DNA from: Deltaproteobacteria bacterium
GTDB taxonomy: Bacteria; Myxococcota_A; Polyangia; Haliangiales; Haliangiaceae
NCBI GenBank assembly: GCA_025353585.1
Contig: JANXOM010000229.1
Span: forward strand, 24,206 to 88,205
Reading direction: 5' to 3'
DNA: 64,000 nt
In this document: one piece after another, positions 17,894 to 27,039 of the stretch
Layout of the letters: each line of letters starts with the position of its first letter
Position numbering within the stretch: position 1 is the first letter of the stretch
Program-made: the position numbers and the translations under genes
The notes under the pieces: model-generated
The model's input: the letters and a program-made list of their open reading frames with translations, nothing else
What the model was told of the DNA's origin: nothing
Database searches by the model: none

Positions 17894-20062
17894 GTGGATT
17901 CGGATCTAGTCGACTCTCAGTCACCTGAAGACCAGGTCTTCAGCTTCGACCTGAAGCGTTACTTCGACGCGGTGCGGAAGTACGCGTGGGCGGTGGTCGC
18001 GTTCACCGCGGTCGTGGTCACCGGCGCGATCATCTACACGAATCGTTTGCCGCGCGTGTACGAGGCGACGGCTTCGGTCCAGATCGAGCCGCGCATGCCC
18101 GATCTTCTCGGCCAGGGCGCGGACATCTTCGTCGCCAACGCGGGTGGCGGCGCGGGCGCGGATTACTACAAGCAACAGCGCCAGGTCCTCTCGAGCTACA
18201 CCGTCGTCCAGCAGACGATCGACCAGTCGCAGCTCCAGATCAAGCTGCTCTCGGATTCGCAGCGCGCGAACAAGTCGGCCGAGGAGATCCTCGACATCGC
18301 CACGCGCAAGCTCCAGGCCGCGCTCGCCGTGAAGTATCCGGACAACGATCGCATCATGTACGTGATCGTTCGCGACGAGGATCCGAAGCTCGCCGCCGAG
18401 ATCGCGAACGATCACGTCACGACGTACATCGACTACACGAAGAACCTGCTCTCGCTGAGCTCCAAGTCCGCCTCGTCGGCGCTCTCGCAGGAGTTCGAGA
18501 CCGAGGAGGCCAACCTCCAGAAGGCCGAGTCGAAGATCTACGCGTTCCAGAAGGACAACGATCTGCTCGCGGTCTCGCTCGAGGACCGCCAAAACCTCGT
18601 GTCGGCGAACATCACGATGTTCACGCAGAAGCAGAACGAGGCGCGGGCGCACCGGATCGAGATCGACGCGAAGCTCGCGCTCATGAGGCGCGCGGCGGCG
18701 AACCCGGCGGACCTCGTCAACTCGCCGATCCTCACGATGGGGGAGAGCACGTCGTTCGACGCGCTGCGGGCGTCCTACTACACCGAGACCGACACGTTCA
18801 CGCAGCTCAAGCAGGAGTTCGGGCCGAAGAGCATCGAGTACCAGAAGGAGAAGCTCAAGGTCGACGACCTGTTCCAGATCCTTCAGGGCGAGGCGCTGCG
18901 CATCATCGGCGGCGTGAGCGAGCAGGACAAGGCCGCCGCCGAAACCGAGCGCGCCCTCGGGCTGGAGGTCGAGCGCTACAAGAAGGACGCGTTCGAGCTG
19001 GGACCGAAGATCGTCCAGTACAACGAGCTCCAGCGGGACAAGAAGAGCATCGAGGACCGCTACACCATCCTGCGCAATCGCCTCTCCGCCAGCGAGATGA
19101 CGGGGCGGATGAACACGAACACCGACAGCTCGTACGCGAAGAAGCTCGACCCGGCGCTCGTGCCGACGATCCCGGTTTCTCCGGACGTGCGCATCAACGC
19201 GATGATCGCCGGCGCGCTGGCGCTCGTCGTCGCGCTCGGCCTGCTCATCCTCATCGTCTTCATGGATCGCTCGATCAAGTCGACCGCGGACGCGCAGCAG
19301 GCGGCGGGCGTCCCGGTCCTCGGCGTCATCCCCATGGTGGCGACCTCGGACTTGCCGTCGAACGACGACCGGGCCCGCGACTTGTACGTGCACGAGCACC
19401 CCACGTCGTCGATCGCGGAGTGCTGCCGCTCGCTGCGCACCAACGTGTTGTTCTCCGGTGCGGATCGCAAGCTGAAGACGCTGGTCGTCTCGAGCGCGAG
19501 CCCACGCGAGGGCAAGACCACGAGCGTCATCTACCTCGGGACCACGATGGCCCAGAGCGGCCAGCGTGTGCTGCTGATCGACTCCGACATGCGGCGCCCG
19601 CGCCTCCATCAGTCGACCGGCGTCACGCGGACGACGGGCCTGTCGAACCTCATCATGGGGGACGACAACTACGAGGAGCACATCAAGACCACGGCGATCC
19701 CGAACCTCTGGGTGCTGCCGTGTGGCCCGACGCCGCCGAACCCCGCCGAGCTGCTGATGACGAAGCGTTTTCAGCACGTCCTCGCGGAGCTCGAGTCGCG
19801 GTTCGATCTCGTGATCCTGGATTCGCCTCCGCTCCAGCCCGTCACCGATGCGGTGGTGCTCGCGAAGGAGTGCGATGGCGCGATCCTCGTCGTGCGAGCC
19901 GGCAAGACCCTGCGGGACGAGATCAAGCGGTCGGCGCGTCAGATGCGCGCGGTCGGTGGCTCGATCATCGGCGTCATCGTCAACGAGTTCGACGCGAAGA
20001 GCCGCGACGCGTACTACTACAACTACTACGGCTACAAGGCCGACGAGAAAGACAAGTCCTGA
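17894..20062 (+). CDS. wzc: Wzc-type polysaccharide copolymerase / bacterial tyrosine autokinase
   Basis: 722 residues from GTG 17894, preceded by TTGGAGG. A Wzz-type chain-length domain has its first membrane helix at about residues 30-49 and the second at about 433-456, flanking a long periplasmic coiled-coil. The C-terminal BY-kinase domain has Walker A SASPREGKTT (K541), Walker A' VLLIDSDMRRPRLH and Walker B DLVILDSPP. The last 20 residues hold a Tyr cluster (Y707-709, Y711, Y712, Y714), the usual autophosphorylation tail. It should control Wzy-dependent chain length and couple it to export. Copolymerase and kinase are fused, as in proteobacterial Wzc. Confidence 0.95.
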   Translation: MDSDLVDSQSPEDQVFSFDLKRYFDAVRKYAWAVVAFTAVVVTGAIIYTNRLPRVYEATASVQIEPRMPDLLGQGADIFVANAGGGAGADYYKQQRQVLSSYTVVQQTIDQSQLQIKLLSDSQRANKSAEEILDIATRKLQAALAVKYPDNDRIMYVIVRDEDPKLAAEIANDHVTTYIDYTKNLLSLSSKSASSALSQEFETEEANLQKAESKIYAFQKDNDLLAVSLEDRQNLVSANITMFTQKQNEARAHRIEIDAKLALMRRAAANPADLVNSPILTMGESTSFDALRASYYTETDTFTQLKQEFGPKSIEYQKEKLKVDDLFQILQGEALRIIGGVSEQDKAAAETERALGLEVERYKKDAFELGPKIVQYNELQRDKKSIEDRYTILRNRLSASEMTGRMNTNTDSSYAKKLDPALVPTIPVSPDVRINAMIAGALALVVALGLLILIVFMDRSIKSTADAQQAAGVPVLGVIPMVATSDLPSNDDRARDLYVHEHPTSSIAECCRSLRTNVLFSGADRKLKTLVVSSASPREGKTTSVIYLGTTMAQSGQRVLLIDSDMRRPRLHQSTGVTRTTGLSNLIMGDDNYEEHIKTTAIPNLWVLPCGPTPPNPAELLMTKRFQHVLAELESRFDLVILDSPPLQPVTDAVVLAKECDGAILVVRAGKTLRDEIKRSARQMRAVGGSIIGVIVNEFDAKSRDAYYYNYYGYKADEKDKS

Positions 20063-20153
20063 TCGCGTCGGCGGCGCTCACCTCGCGCCGAGCCCAAATG
20101 CGGGCAGCGCGGCGGTCGGCGTGATGATGGTCGCCGCGCTCGAGGCGCTGCGC

Positions 20154-20708
20154 TCAATTGTACGGCGACGCGTAGGCCGGCGGCTCGACGCCGTTGCCAT
20201 ACGGATCACCGAGGGTCGGGTCGTCCGGGAAGGCCGGGTGCGCGAAGCTGTTCGATGCTTCGTTGGTCAGCGTGTTCTCGCCCACGCAGCCCTCGGCCGC
20301 GACGCGAGACTGGTGCACCGAGACCGCCGAGGTCGTGACCTGCTCGTAGGCGGCCGCGCGCGCCGCCGCCTCGGGGACCATCGCGCGCAGGGTGCGCAGC
20401 GAGTCGTCAAAGATGTTCGCTTCCGCCTTGATGGCGACGGCCTTGTCGTTGACGCACGTCAGCTTGATGACGTCCTTGAGCTTGCGCGCCTGGCCCTGCA
20501 GGTGCTTGATTTGCCGCAGGTCATCCTGGACGTGCGTCGACAGCTCGTCCGCATGGCCGAGCATCTCCACCATCGACGCCTGGGCGTTGAGGGTGTGCAG
20601 CGGCATCGGCGTCACGGGCGGATCGGCCTGGGAGTAGGCAATGAGGCTCCCGCCGCCCACGATGGCCGCGAACAACCCGACTTGCCACATCTTGATGAGT
20701 GATTTCAC
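20154..20708 (-). CDS. Hypothetical secreted helical protein
   Basis: 184 residues from GTG 20708, preceded by GGGAG. N-terminal signal sequence (MKSLIKMWQVGLFAAIVGGG) followed by a mainly helical region (ADELSTHVQDDLRQIKHLQG, EANIFDDSLRTLRAMV) and a polar, Pro/Gly-rich end. Two cysteines (in KLTCVND and AEGCVGE) could form a disulfide in the periplasm. It is the only minus-strand gene between wzc and the OPX gene, and probably has its own divergent promoter in the gap before the OPX gene. I do not recognise a family; a periplasmic accessory of the export machine is a guess from position. Confidence 0.7.
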   Translation of the reverse strand: MKSLIKMWQVGLFAAIVGGGSLIAYSQADPPVTPMPLHTLNAQASMVEMLGHADELSTHVQDDLRQIKHLQGQARKLKDVIKLTCVNDKAVAIKAEANIFDDSLRTLRAMVPEAAARAAAYEQVTTSAVSVHQSRVAAEGCVGENTLTNEASNSFAHPAFPDDPTLGDPYGNGVEPPAYASPYN

Positions 20709-20850
20709 GTCGTCTCCCGTGCCTGGGCTGTACGTTACCTGCCGAAGGCGAATTCTGTCAATCTAGCCCTTGGATGCTCGCGGCGGGTCGCATGTTCATG
20801 AACTTTCCGAGCCCTACCAGCAACCTACCCAGTCTGGCGCTCAAGTGACC

Positions 20851-21438
20851 ATGCACAAGCTCATCGCTCTTTTCATCGTCGCAGCCGTGGGCTGTGCGGA
20901 CCAGCCGTCAGCGGTGTACCCCACCAACCCACCTGTGGACGAGGCCCAGATCGCCCTGGGCCCGGGCGATAAGATCGAGGTCGTCGTCTACAACGGCTCC
21001 CACGAATCCCGCGCGGCCTACGCCATCGACGCGGCCGGCGACCTGGAGATCCAGTTCATCGGCAAGGTCGGAGCGACCGGCAAGACCACGCGCGCCATCC
21101 AGAAAGACATCCACGACCGGCTCGCCGATGGCTATCTGACCTCTCCGATCGTCTCGATCTCGGTCCTCGAGATCAACTCGCAAAAGCTGTCGGTGTTCGG
21201 TCAGGTGTCGCGGAGCGGGAGCGTCAAGTTCACGCCCGGCATGACGATCATCGATGCGATCGCGAACAGCGGCGGCTTCACCCCGCTCGCGCGCAAGAAC
21301 ATGGTGCGCGTGACGCGGATGATCAACGGCAAGCCGGAGATCTACAAGATCCCCGTCGAGATGATCGCGGAGGGCACGCGTCCCAACTTTCCCGTGGGGC
21401 CCGGCGATCAGGTGTTCGTCCCCGAACGTCCCTGGTGA
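20851..21438 (+). CDS. Short polysaccharide export (OPX/Wza-like) lipoprotein
   Basis: 195 residues from ATG 20851; longer starts back to 20770 would bury the lipoprotein signal MHKLIALFIVAAVGC (lipid-modified C15). The Poly_export domain begins LGPGDKIEVVVYN and is followed by a SLBB domain (KLSVFGQVSRSGSVKFTPGM, then IDAIANSGGFTP). The chain ends at QVFVPERPW, so there is no C-terminal membrane-spanning helix as in E. coli Wza. Such minimal OPX proteins need a separate outer-membrane barrel, here probably the product of 15483-16787. Its stop is followed at once by the polymerase gene. Confidence 0.9.
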   Translation: MHKLIALFIVAAVGCADQPSAVYPTNPPVDEAQIALGPGDKIEVVVYNGSHESRAAYAIDAAGDLEIQFIGKVGATGKTTRAIQKDIHDRLADGYLTSPIVSISVLEINSQKLSVFGQVSRSGSVKFTPGMTIIDAIANSGGFTPLARKNMVRVTRMINGKPEIYKIPVEMIAEGTRPNFPVGPGDQVFVPERPW

Positions 21439-23778
21439 GTGGTGAGACCCAACGACGCGAGGGGATTCGTGGTGGCGTGGGTCGCGGGGGCCGCGGCGGT
21501 GTTCGTCGTCGGCGGTGCGTTGCGCTGGAGCGCGGCCATCGTCGCGATCCTCGTCGCGCTATCGCTCATCCCGTTCGTGCTCTCGCGCCGCGTGGCGCGA
21601 TCGATCTCGCCGCTGGTCGCGGTCTACGCGGTCTGCATCACGCTCACGGCGCTCCAGCTCGCGCCGTTGCCGACCGGGTTGCTCCAGGCGGCGGATGCGA
21701 CCGGCGAGGCGCTGCGCGCGGACGGCGCCGCGGTCTCCGGGGTCTCGTCGTGGCACGCGATCACGCTCGACGCGGCGGGCTCGCTGCGCGCGCTCACCTT
21801 CTTTGTCACGCTCCTCGCGTTCGCGGTGGTGGCGCTCCGGATCGCCGTGACCGAGCGTGGGCGCCTGATCTGCCTCGGCGGCGTCGCGGCCGTCTGCGGC
21901 ATCACGGCCGGCATCGTCGGCGTGCATCAGATCTTCGGCGCGACCAGCCTCTACGGCATCTACGACCCGATCCAGGCGACGCCGCCCGTCCTCGGCCCGC
22001 TCCTCAACGCGAACCACCTCGGCGGCCTGATGGCGCTCGGCAGCGTCCTCTCGCTCGGCCTGGTCATGTACGGCAAGCAGTCGATGGTCGCGCGGTGGGC
22101 GTGGGGGACGACCGCCATCGGGTGCGCGATCGTCGTGCTCGCTAGCCTCTCGCGCGGCGCGCTGCTGGCGATGACGATCGGCGCCGGCGTCACGCTCGGC
22201 GTCCTCGCCGCGCAGCGCCTCGCGCGGCCGGCGGACCGGATGTCCCGCTCGGCGCGGCGGCGGTTCGTGATGACGACGCTGCCGATCGGCATCGTCGCGG
22301 TCTGCGTGACGTTCATCGTGGTGTTCACGAGCGCGGGGACGGCGGCCGAGCAGCTGCAGAACGTCTCGGCGCACGAGATCCACGAGCCCAAGAGCAAGTA
22401 CGCGGCGTGGCAGTCATCGATGCAGCTCCTCGACGAGGCGCCCTGGACCGGCATCGGTCGTGGCGCCCTCGAGCCCGTCCTCACGCGCGTCCACCCGGCG
22501 AGCTCGTTCGTGACGTTCTCGCACCTCGAGAACGAGTACCTCCAGGCGTTCATCGAGTGGGGGATCGCCGGCGGGATCGTCATCATGGGCATCCTCGGCT
22601 GGATCGTCGTCGTGGCGCTCCGGAAGTGGCGCGACGGCCCGCTGACGGCAGGCGCGCTCGGGGCGCTGGCCGCCGTGGCGGTCCAGAGCAACGTCGACTT
22701 TGGCGTCGAGCTCCTGGGGCTCGCGGTCCCCGCGACGATCGTCGCGGCCACGCTCGCGTACGTGCCGCTCCAGCCGCTCAAGCCGGGGCTTCTTCTCCTG
22801 CGCGCGCGAGGCATCCTGATCCTGCACATCCTCGCGCTCGCCGGCGCGGCCGCCCTGCTGTTCCTGCCGGCGACGCGCTCGGTCGCGGAGGACCACATCG
22901 TCCTCGACGAGCGCCCATCGCTCGAGGTCATCCGCGACTGCATCGCTCGCCACCCGTTCGACTACTACGGCTACGCCATCGGCGCCGAGACCCTCGCGCG
23001 CGACCATGACACCGAGGCGGTCGCCATGTTGAACCACGCGCTCATGCTTCACCCGACGCACTCGGGCCTCCACCGGTTCTCCGGCGAGCTCCTCCTGGCG
23101 TCGGGCTACATCGACCAGGCCGCGGGCGAGTTCGCCGCCGCGATGCACGGCGCGTCCGATCCGCGCGGCGTGCTCTACGAGATCGACCATCGGTTCACGC
23201 CCGCCAAGGCCGCGGATGCGATCCCGGTCGACTACGACAACGTCGAGCTCGTCATCCGCACGCTCGCGCTCGACAAGCACTCCGACATCGCGCTCGCGTG
23301 GGTGGAGCGGGTCGTGGGCGAGCATCCGCGCTCGCTCGCCACGCTCGACATGATGTACTCGCTCGCCATCGATCAGAACGATCAGGTCACCGCCGAGCGC
23401 GCGCTGCGTCAGCGCCTCGCGATCGCCACGGATCCGCACACCACGCTCCTCCTCGCGCGCATGATCGCGAAGCGCGGCGATCACGACGAGGTGCTCAAGC
23501 GGCTCGGGGACGTGACCACGTGGCACGGGATGATCGACGATCAGCTGCAGGCCTGGCTCCTCCTGTGCGATACGCGGCTCGCGCAGAAGGATCTCGACGA
23601 GACCGAGCGCTGCTTGCACCACCTGGACGCCGCCGGGATCCTGGTCCCCGCACAGCGCGGCGAGCTCGTCCGGCGCCTCGAGGCGGTCTCGATGGCGCGC
23701 AAGGAACAGGCGCTCATCGAGCACCCGTCGACGATGATGCCGCCCGTTCACGGCGTGCGCGTCGCCCCGCACCACTGA
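21439..23778 (+). CDS. O-antigen polymerase/ligase (Wzy-like) with C-terminal TPR tail
   Basis: 779 residues; GTG at 21439 directly after the OPX stop, or the next codon GTG 21442. About 12 membrane helices occupy the first 470 residues. The Wzy_C domain is visible as LLNANHLGGLMALG, the SLSRGALLA loop, GIGRGALEPVL and FSHLENEYLQAFIEWGIAG. The last 300 residues are soluble and TPR-like (EAVAMLNHALMLHPTHSGLH), an extension longer than usual for Wzy proteins and likely a docking platform. It should polymerise the repeat units that Wzx delivers. A ligase role cannot be excluded. Confidence 0.87.
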   Translation: MVRPNDARGFVVAWVAGAAAVFVVGGALRWSAAIVAILVALSLIPFVLSRRVARSISPLVAVYAVCITLTALQLAPLPTGLLQAADATGEALRADGAAVSGVSSWHAITLDAAGSLRALTFFVTLLAFAVVALRIAVTERGRLICLGGVAAVCGITAGIVGVHQIFGATSLYGIYDPIQATPPVLGPLLNANHLGGLMALGSVLSLGLVMYGKQSMVARWAWGTTAIGCAIVVLASLSRGALLAMTIGAGVTLGVLAAQRLARPADRMSRSARRRFVMTTLPIGIVAVCVTFIVVFTSAGTAAEQLQNVSAHEIHEPKSKYAAWQSSMQLLDEAPWTGIGRGALEPVLTRVHPASSFVTFSHLENEYLQAFIEWGIAGGIVIMGILGWIVVVALRKWRDGPLTAGALGALAAVAVQSNVDFGVELLGLAVPATIVAATLAYVPLQPLKPGLLLLRARGILILHILALAGAAALLFLPATRSVAEDHIVLDERPSLEVIRDCIARHPFDYYGYAIGAETLARDHDTEAVAMLNHALMLHPTHSGLHRFSGELLLASGYIDQAAGEFAAAMHGASDPRGVLYEIDHRFTPAKAADAIPVDYDNVELVIRTLALDKHSDIALAWVERVVGEHPRSLATLDMMYSLAIDQNDQVTAERALRQRLAIATDPHTTLLLARMIAKRGDHDEVLKRLGDVTTWHGMIDDQLQAWLLLCDTRLAQKDLDETERCLHHLDAAGILVPAQRGELVRRLEAVSMARKEQALIEHPSTMMPPVHGVRVAPHH

Positions 23779-23779
23779 C

Positions 23780-24910
23780 GTGCGGATCCTGTACCTCTCG
23801 TTGTCGTACCTCCCGTCGCGACGGGCCTCGAGCGTGCAGGTCATGCGGATGTGCGAGGCGCTCGCCGGGCAGGGCCACACGGTCCGGCTCGTGGGCAAGC
23901 GCCAGCGCGGCGAGGCCGGCGAGGCCGGCGATCTGCACGCGTGCTACGGCGTGGCGCCCACGTTCGAGGTCGAGACCTTCGCGCGGCCGGGGTGGCGGGG
24001 CGGCGGGGTGGTCTTCACGCTCGCCATGGTGCGCGCGCTGCTGCGCTCCGCGCGCGCCGTGGATCTCGTGTACTCGCGTGACCTCCTCGGTGGGGCCGCC
24101 GCTGCCGAGCTCGGTCTGCCGGTGGTCTACGAGGCGCACGGCATCTTCGAAGCGAGCTGGCAGCGCACGCTGTGGCGCCGGATGCTGCGCGCGCGCTCCT
24201 TCCGCGGGCTCGTGGCGATCTCGGAGGCGATGGTGCGCGAGCTGGCCGTCGTGGATCTGTTGCCGCCGAGTCGCCCGGTCGTCGTCGCGCACAGCCCGGC
24301 CGAGCTGCGCCTCGGCACCGCGGCGCGGACCGAGCGCGGGACCCCGCCGCGAATCGGCTACGTCGGGAGCCTCTACCCGGGCCGCGGCATCGAGCTGGTG
24401 CTCGAGCTGGCCGCGCGCCTCCCGGCCTACGCGTTCGAGGTCGTCGGCGGGACCGAGGCTGATCTCGCGCGGTGGCGAGCGAGCCGGGTCGCGCCGAACG
24501 TGACGTTCCGCGGCTTCGTCGCCCCTGGCAAGGTCGCGGCGATGTACGGGACGTTCGACGTGCTCCTGATGCCGTACCCGCACCACGGCATCCACGGGCC
24601 GACCCAGCAGCTCGATACGGCCGCCTACTGCTCCCCGATGAAGATGTTCGAGTACATGGCGTCCGGGGTTCCGATCATCGCGTCCGACTTGCCGGTGCTA
24701 CAGGAGGTCCTCGTGCACGGCGAGAACGCGCTCGTGGCCCCGAGCGGTGATGCCGCAGCCTGGCAGACGGCGCTCGAGTCCCTGATCGCCGACCGCGCGC
24801 TCGGCCCGCGCCTGGCGACCCGGGCGCTCGCGGATGTGGCGGCCTTCACGCCCGAGGCGCGCGTGAGGCGCATCTTTACAGGCCTCGGACTGCGGTCTGA
24901 TATCGTCTGA
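23780..24910 (+). CDS. Glycosyltransferase family 4
   Basis: 376 residues from GTG 23780, one base after the polymerase stop. GT-B fold: RILYLSLSYLPSRRASSVQV at the N terminus, YEAHGIFE in the acceptor half, then IGYVGSLYPGRGIELVLELA and MKMFEYMASGVPIIASDLPV in the donor half, which carries the family's C-terminal E-containing motif. It is co-transcribed with the OPX and polymerase genes and should add a sugar to the same polymer. Confidence 0.88.
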   Translation: MRILYLSLSYLPSRRASSVQVMRMCEALAGQGHTVRLVGKRQRGEAGEAGDLHACYGVAPTFEVETFARPGWRGGGVVFTLAMVRALLRSARAVDLVYSRDLLGGAAAAELGLPVVYEAHGIFEASWQRTLWRRMLRARSFRGLVAISEAMVRELAVVDLLPPSRPVVVAHSPAELRLGTAARTERGTPPRIGYVGSLYPGRGIELVLELAARLPAYAFEVVGGTEADLARWRASRVAPNVTFRGFVAPGKVAAMYGTFDVLLMPYPHHGIHGPTQQLDTAAYCSPMKMFEYMASGVPIIASDLPVLQEVLVHGENALVAPSGDAAAWQTALESLIADRALGPRLATRALADVAAFTPEARVRRIFTGLGLRSDIV

Positions 24911-24912
24911 GC

Positions 24913-25740
24913 ATGCGGACGCCGGTTGCCCTCCTGGTCGCGCTGAGCGGGTGCAGCTTTGCTCCCGCGGCCGGCCCGACCGACGCGCAGCATGACGCCC
25001 CGCTGATCCCGGTGGACGGCGAGGGTGTGCCCGATACGTCCGCGCCGGGCCGGGTCCGTGACGGCTTGATCAGCGTCTTCGCCTTCGACGAGGGCAGCGG
25101 ATCCACGGTGACCGATATCCCGCCGGCCGCGGGCAGCGCCGTCACGCTCACGATCGGCAACCCGACCACGGTCGCGTGGGGGAGTGGCGCGCTGGCGCTC
25201 GTGGCGCCCGCGATCGTGGCGTCCCCCGCCAGCGTGCAGAGCCCGATCTTCGCCGCGTGCAAGAAAGCGAACGCGCTGACAGTCGAGGCCTGGGTGCGCC
25301 CCGCGTCGATGGATCAGGACGGGAAGAGCGGCCAGTTCGCGCGCGTGGTCACGGGCTCGACGAACGCGGGCAGCCGCAATTTTTCGCTCGGTCAGCACGG
25401 AACGGCGTGGGCTCTCGAGGCGCGGACGACCGCCGCGGGGGTCGATGGCCAGGGCGCCCCCATCCTCGCGGGCGGCACCGTCGGCACGGGGCTGACGTAC
25501 GTCGCGATGACGGTCGGGCCGACGACGCGCAGGCTGTACGTCGATGGCCAGCTCGTGGCAAGCGACAACCTCGGCGGCGCCCTGACGAGCTGGATGGCGG
25601 GCTATCGGCTCGGGCTCGGCGCCGAGCCGAGCGGCAGCAACCCGTGGCTCGGGACGTTCGAGCTGGTCGCGTTCTACGACCGCGAGCTCGCCGACACCGA
25701 GATCGCGACGAACTATCAGGCGGGCGCGGACGCGCGCTGA
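24913..25740 (+). CDS. LamG/concanavalin-like lipoprotein
   Basis: 275 residues with a short lipoprotein signal (MRTPVALLVALSGCSFAPA, lipobox ALSGC). From about residue 50 a LamG-type jelly-roll is visible: GLISVFAFDEGSGSTVTD, then TVEAWVRPASM, RLYVDGQLV and GTFELVAFYDRELADTEI. Such domains bind carbohydrate or surface ligands. It begins 2 bases after the GT4 stop and is the last plus-strand gene of the locus, so it may help retain the exopolysaccharide at the surface. Function inferred. Confidence 0.85.
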   Translation: MRTPVALLVALSGCSFAPAAGPTDAQHDAPLIPVDGEGVPDTSAPGRVRDGLISVFAFDEGSGSTVTDIPPAAGSAVTLTIGNPTTVAWGSGALALVAPAIVASPASVQSPIFAACKKANALTVEAWVRPASMDQDGKSGQFARVVTGSTNAGSRNFSLGQHGTAWALEARTTAAGVDGQGAPILAGGTVGTGLTYVAMTVGPTTRRLYVDGQLVASDNLGGALTSWMAGYRLGLGAEPSGSNPWLGTFELVAFYDRELADTEIATNYQAGADAR

Positions 25741-25779
25741 CACGGCGCCTTCGCGGGCGATCCCCGACGAGACGAACGG

Positions 25780-27039
25780 TCAGGCTCGCTGAGCCGCGCG
25801 TTCGGCGGCCCGCGCGGCGGCGGCCGCGGCGCGTGCCTCGCGTTCGGCCAGGCGTGTGGCCGCGAGCTCGGCCATGCGTTTTCGCTTGTCCTGGTCGTCG
25901 AGGTGGCGCAGCACCATCGCCATCCCGAGCATGACCCACATGTAGGTAAATCTCAGGCCTTGATGAACCATGCCGAAGGCGAATCCGGGCCCCACGACGA
26001 TCAGGATCCGGAAGCTGATGCCGCGGAGCGCCTGCCACAGGAACGCGGCGAACAGCGACACGCCGATGATCCCGTACGAGAAGAAGAGCGTGGCACCTGA
26101 CGAGTGCAGCTCGTGGGAGTGGATCATCGTCGTCTCGCTGAAGCGGTAGTAGTCGCCCTCGCCGGCGCCGAACAGCCAGTACTGGGGGTTGTTGTAGACG
26201 CGGTCATACCCGCGCTCCTCGAGGAGGCCGAACGACTGGTCGTTCTCGATGCGTTGCTGCGCTTTCTCGATCGCGCGCGAGAACGGGTTCGACGTGAGGC
26301 TCAAGACGGCGAGGACAACGACGGCGAGGATCATCGTGCGCAGCCGGCCGAACACGAGCGCGACGCCGAGCATCGCGATGCTGCCGAGCGCCGCCTTCGA
26401 GGCGGACATCAGCGCGAGGTAACAGCACGCCGTCAGACCGACGGTGACCTGCAGCGTGCTGAGCTGGAGGCGCTTGAGGCCGAGCAGCAACATGCAGGCG
26501 CTGAGCAGCGCGAAGTAACCTAGCTGGTTCGGGTTGTTGAACAGGAGCGACGACCGCAGCGCGTACCCGCGCATGAAGAACGAGATCAGGACCTGCAGGC
26601 AGACGGACAGCAAGATCACGCGCACGGTGATCCACAGGAAGCGAACGCGGTACCGCTCGAACATGAGCAGGAACACGAACAGCATCACGGCGTTGTAGAT
26701 GTAGAACGTGGGGCTCAGCAGGAACCCGTGCTTGAGGTCGATGGAGAACGCGACGAGCGCGAACGACCACATCGTGTTGATGAGCAGCGCGTACGCGGTG
26801 AACAAGAGCAGCATGCGGAATGGCTTGCCGATGCCGAGCAAGCTGCCCTTCCAGCGGGTCAGCAGCGTCGGCAACAACATGATCGTCAGCCAGTCGGCGG
26901 GCTGCGGCAGACCGCTCGGCACCAGGTAGACCGGGAAGAAGATCAGGAACAGCGACCACATGAGCAGCGGCGGCTCGCTGATCACCTTCTTGGCCTCGGT
27001 GAGCGTGCTGCGGACGACGGTGGGCGCGGTGAGCTTCAC
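25780..27039 (-). CDS. Second O-antigen polymerase/ligase-like membrane protein
   Basis: 419 residues from GTG 27039, overlapping the upstream dehydrogenase stop (GTGA). About 10-11 membrane helices; the Wzy_C region is recognisable from NNPNQLGYFALLSACMLLL, the SASKAALGS loop, FGAGEGDYY and HSHELHSSGATLFFSYGIIG. The cytoplasmic C terminus is a strongly charged Ala/Arg/Glu helix (after MVLRHLDDQDKRKRMAELAA), probably a coiled coil. As the last gene of the second glycan operon it should polymerise that operon's product, distinct from the polymerase at 21439. Confidence 0.8.
   Translation of the reverse strand: MKLTAPTVVRSTLTEAKKVISEPPLLMWSLFLIFFPVYLVPSGLPQPADWLTIMLLPTLLTRWKGSLLGIGKPFRMLLLFTAYALLINTMWSFALVAFSIDLKHGFLLSPTFYIYNAVMLFVFLLMFERYRVRFLWITVRVILLSVCLQVLISFFMRGYALRSSLLFNNPNQLGYFALLSACMLLLGLKRLQLSTLQVTVGLTACCYLALMSASKAALGSIAMLGVALVFGRLRTMILAVVVLAVLSLTSNPFSRAIEKAQQRIENDQSFGLLEERGYDRVYNNPQYWLFGAGEGDYYRFSETTMIHSHELHSSGATLFFSYGIIGVSLFAAFLWQALRGISFRILIVVGPGFAFGMVHQGLRFTYMWVMLGMAMVLRHLDDQDKRKRMAELAATRLAEREARAAAAAARAAERAAQRA

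Noticed and set aside
17921..19777. 618-residue antisense frame opposite wzc
   Set aside because: Low-complexity Arg/Leu/Asp-rich translation; the sense strand encodes an unmistakable tyrosine kinase.
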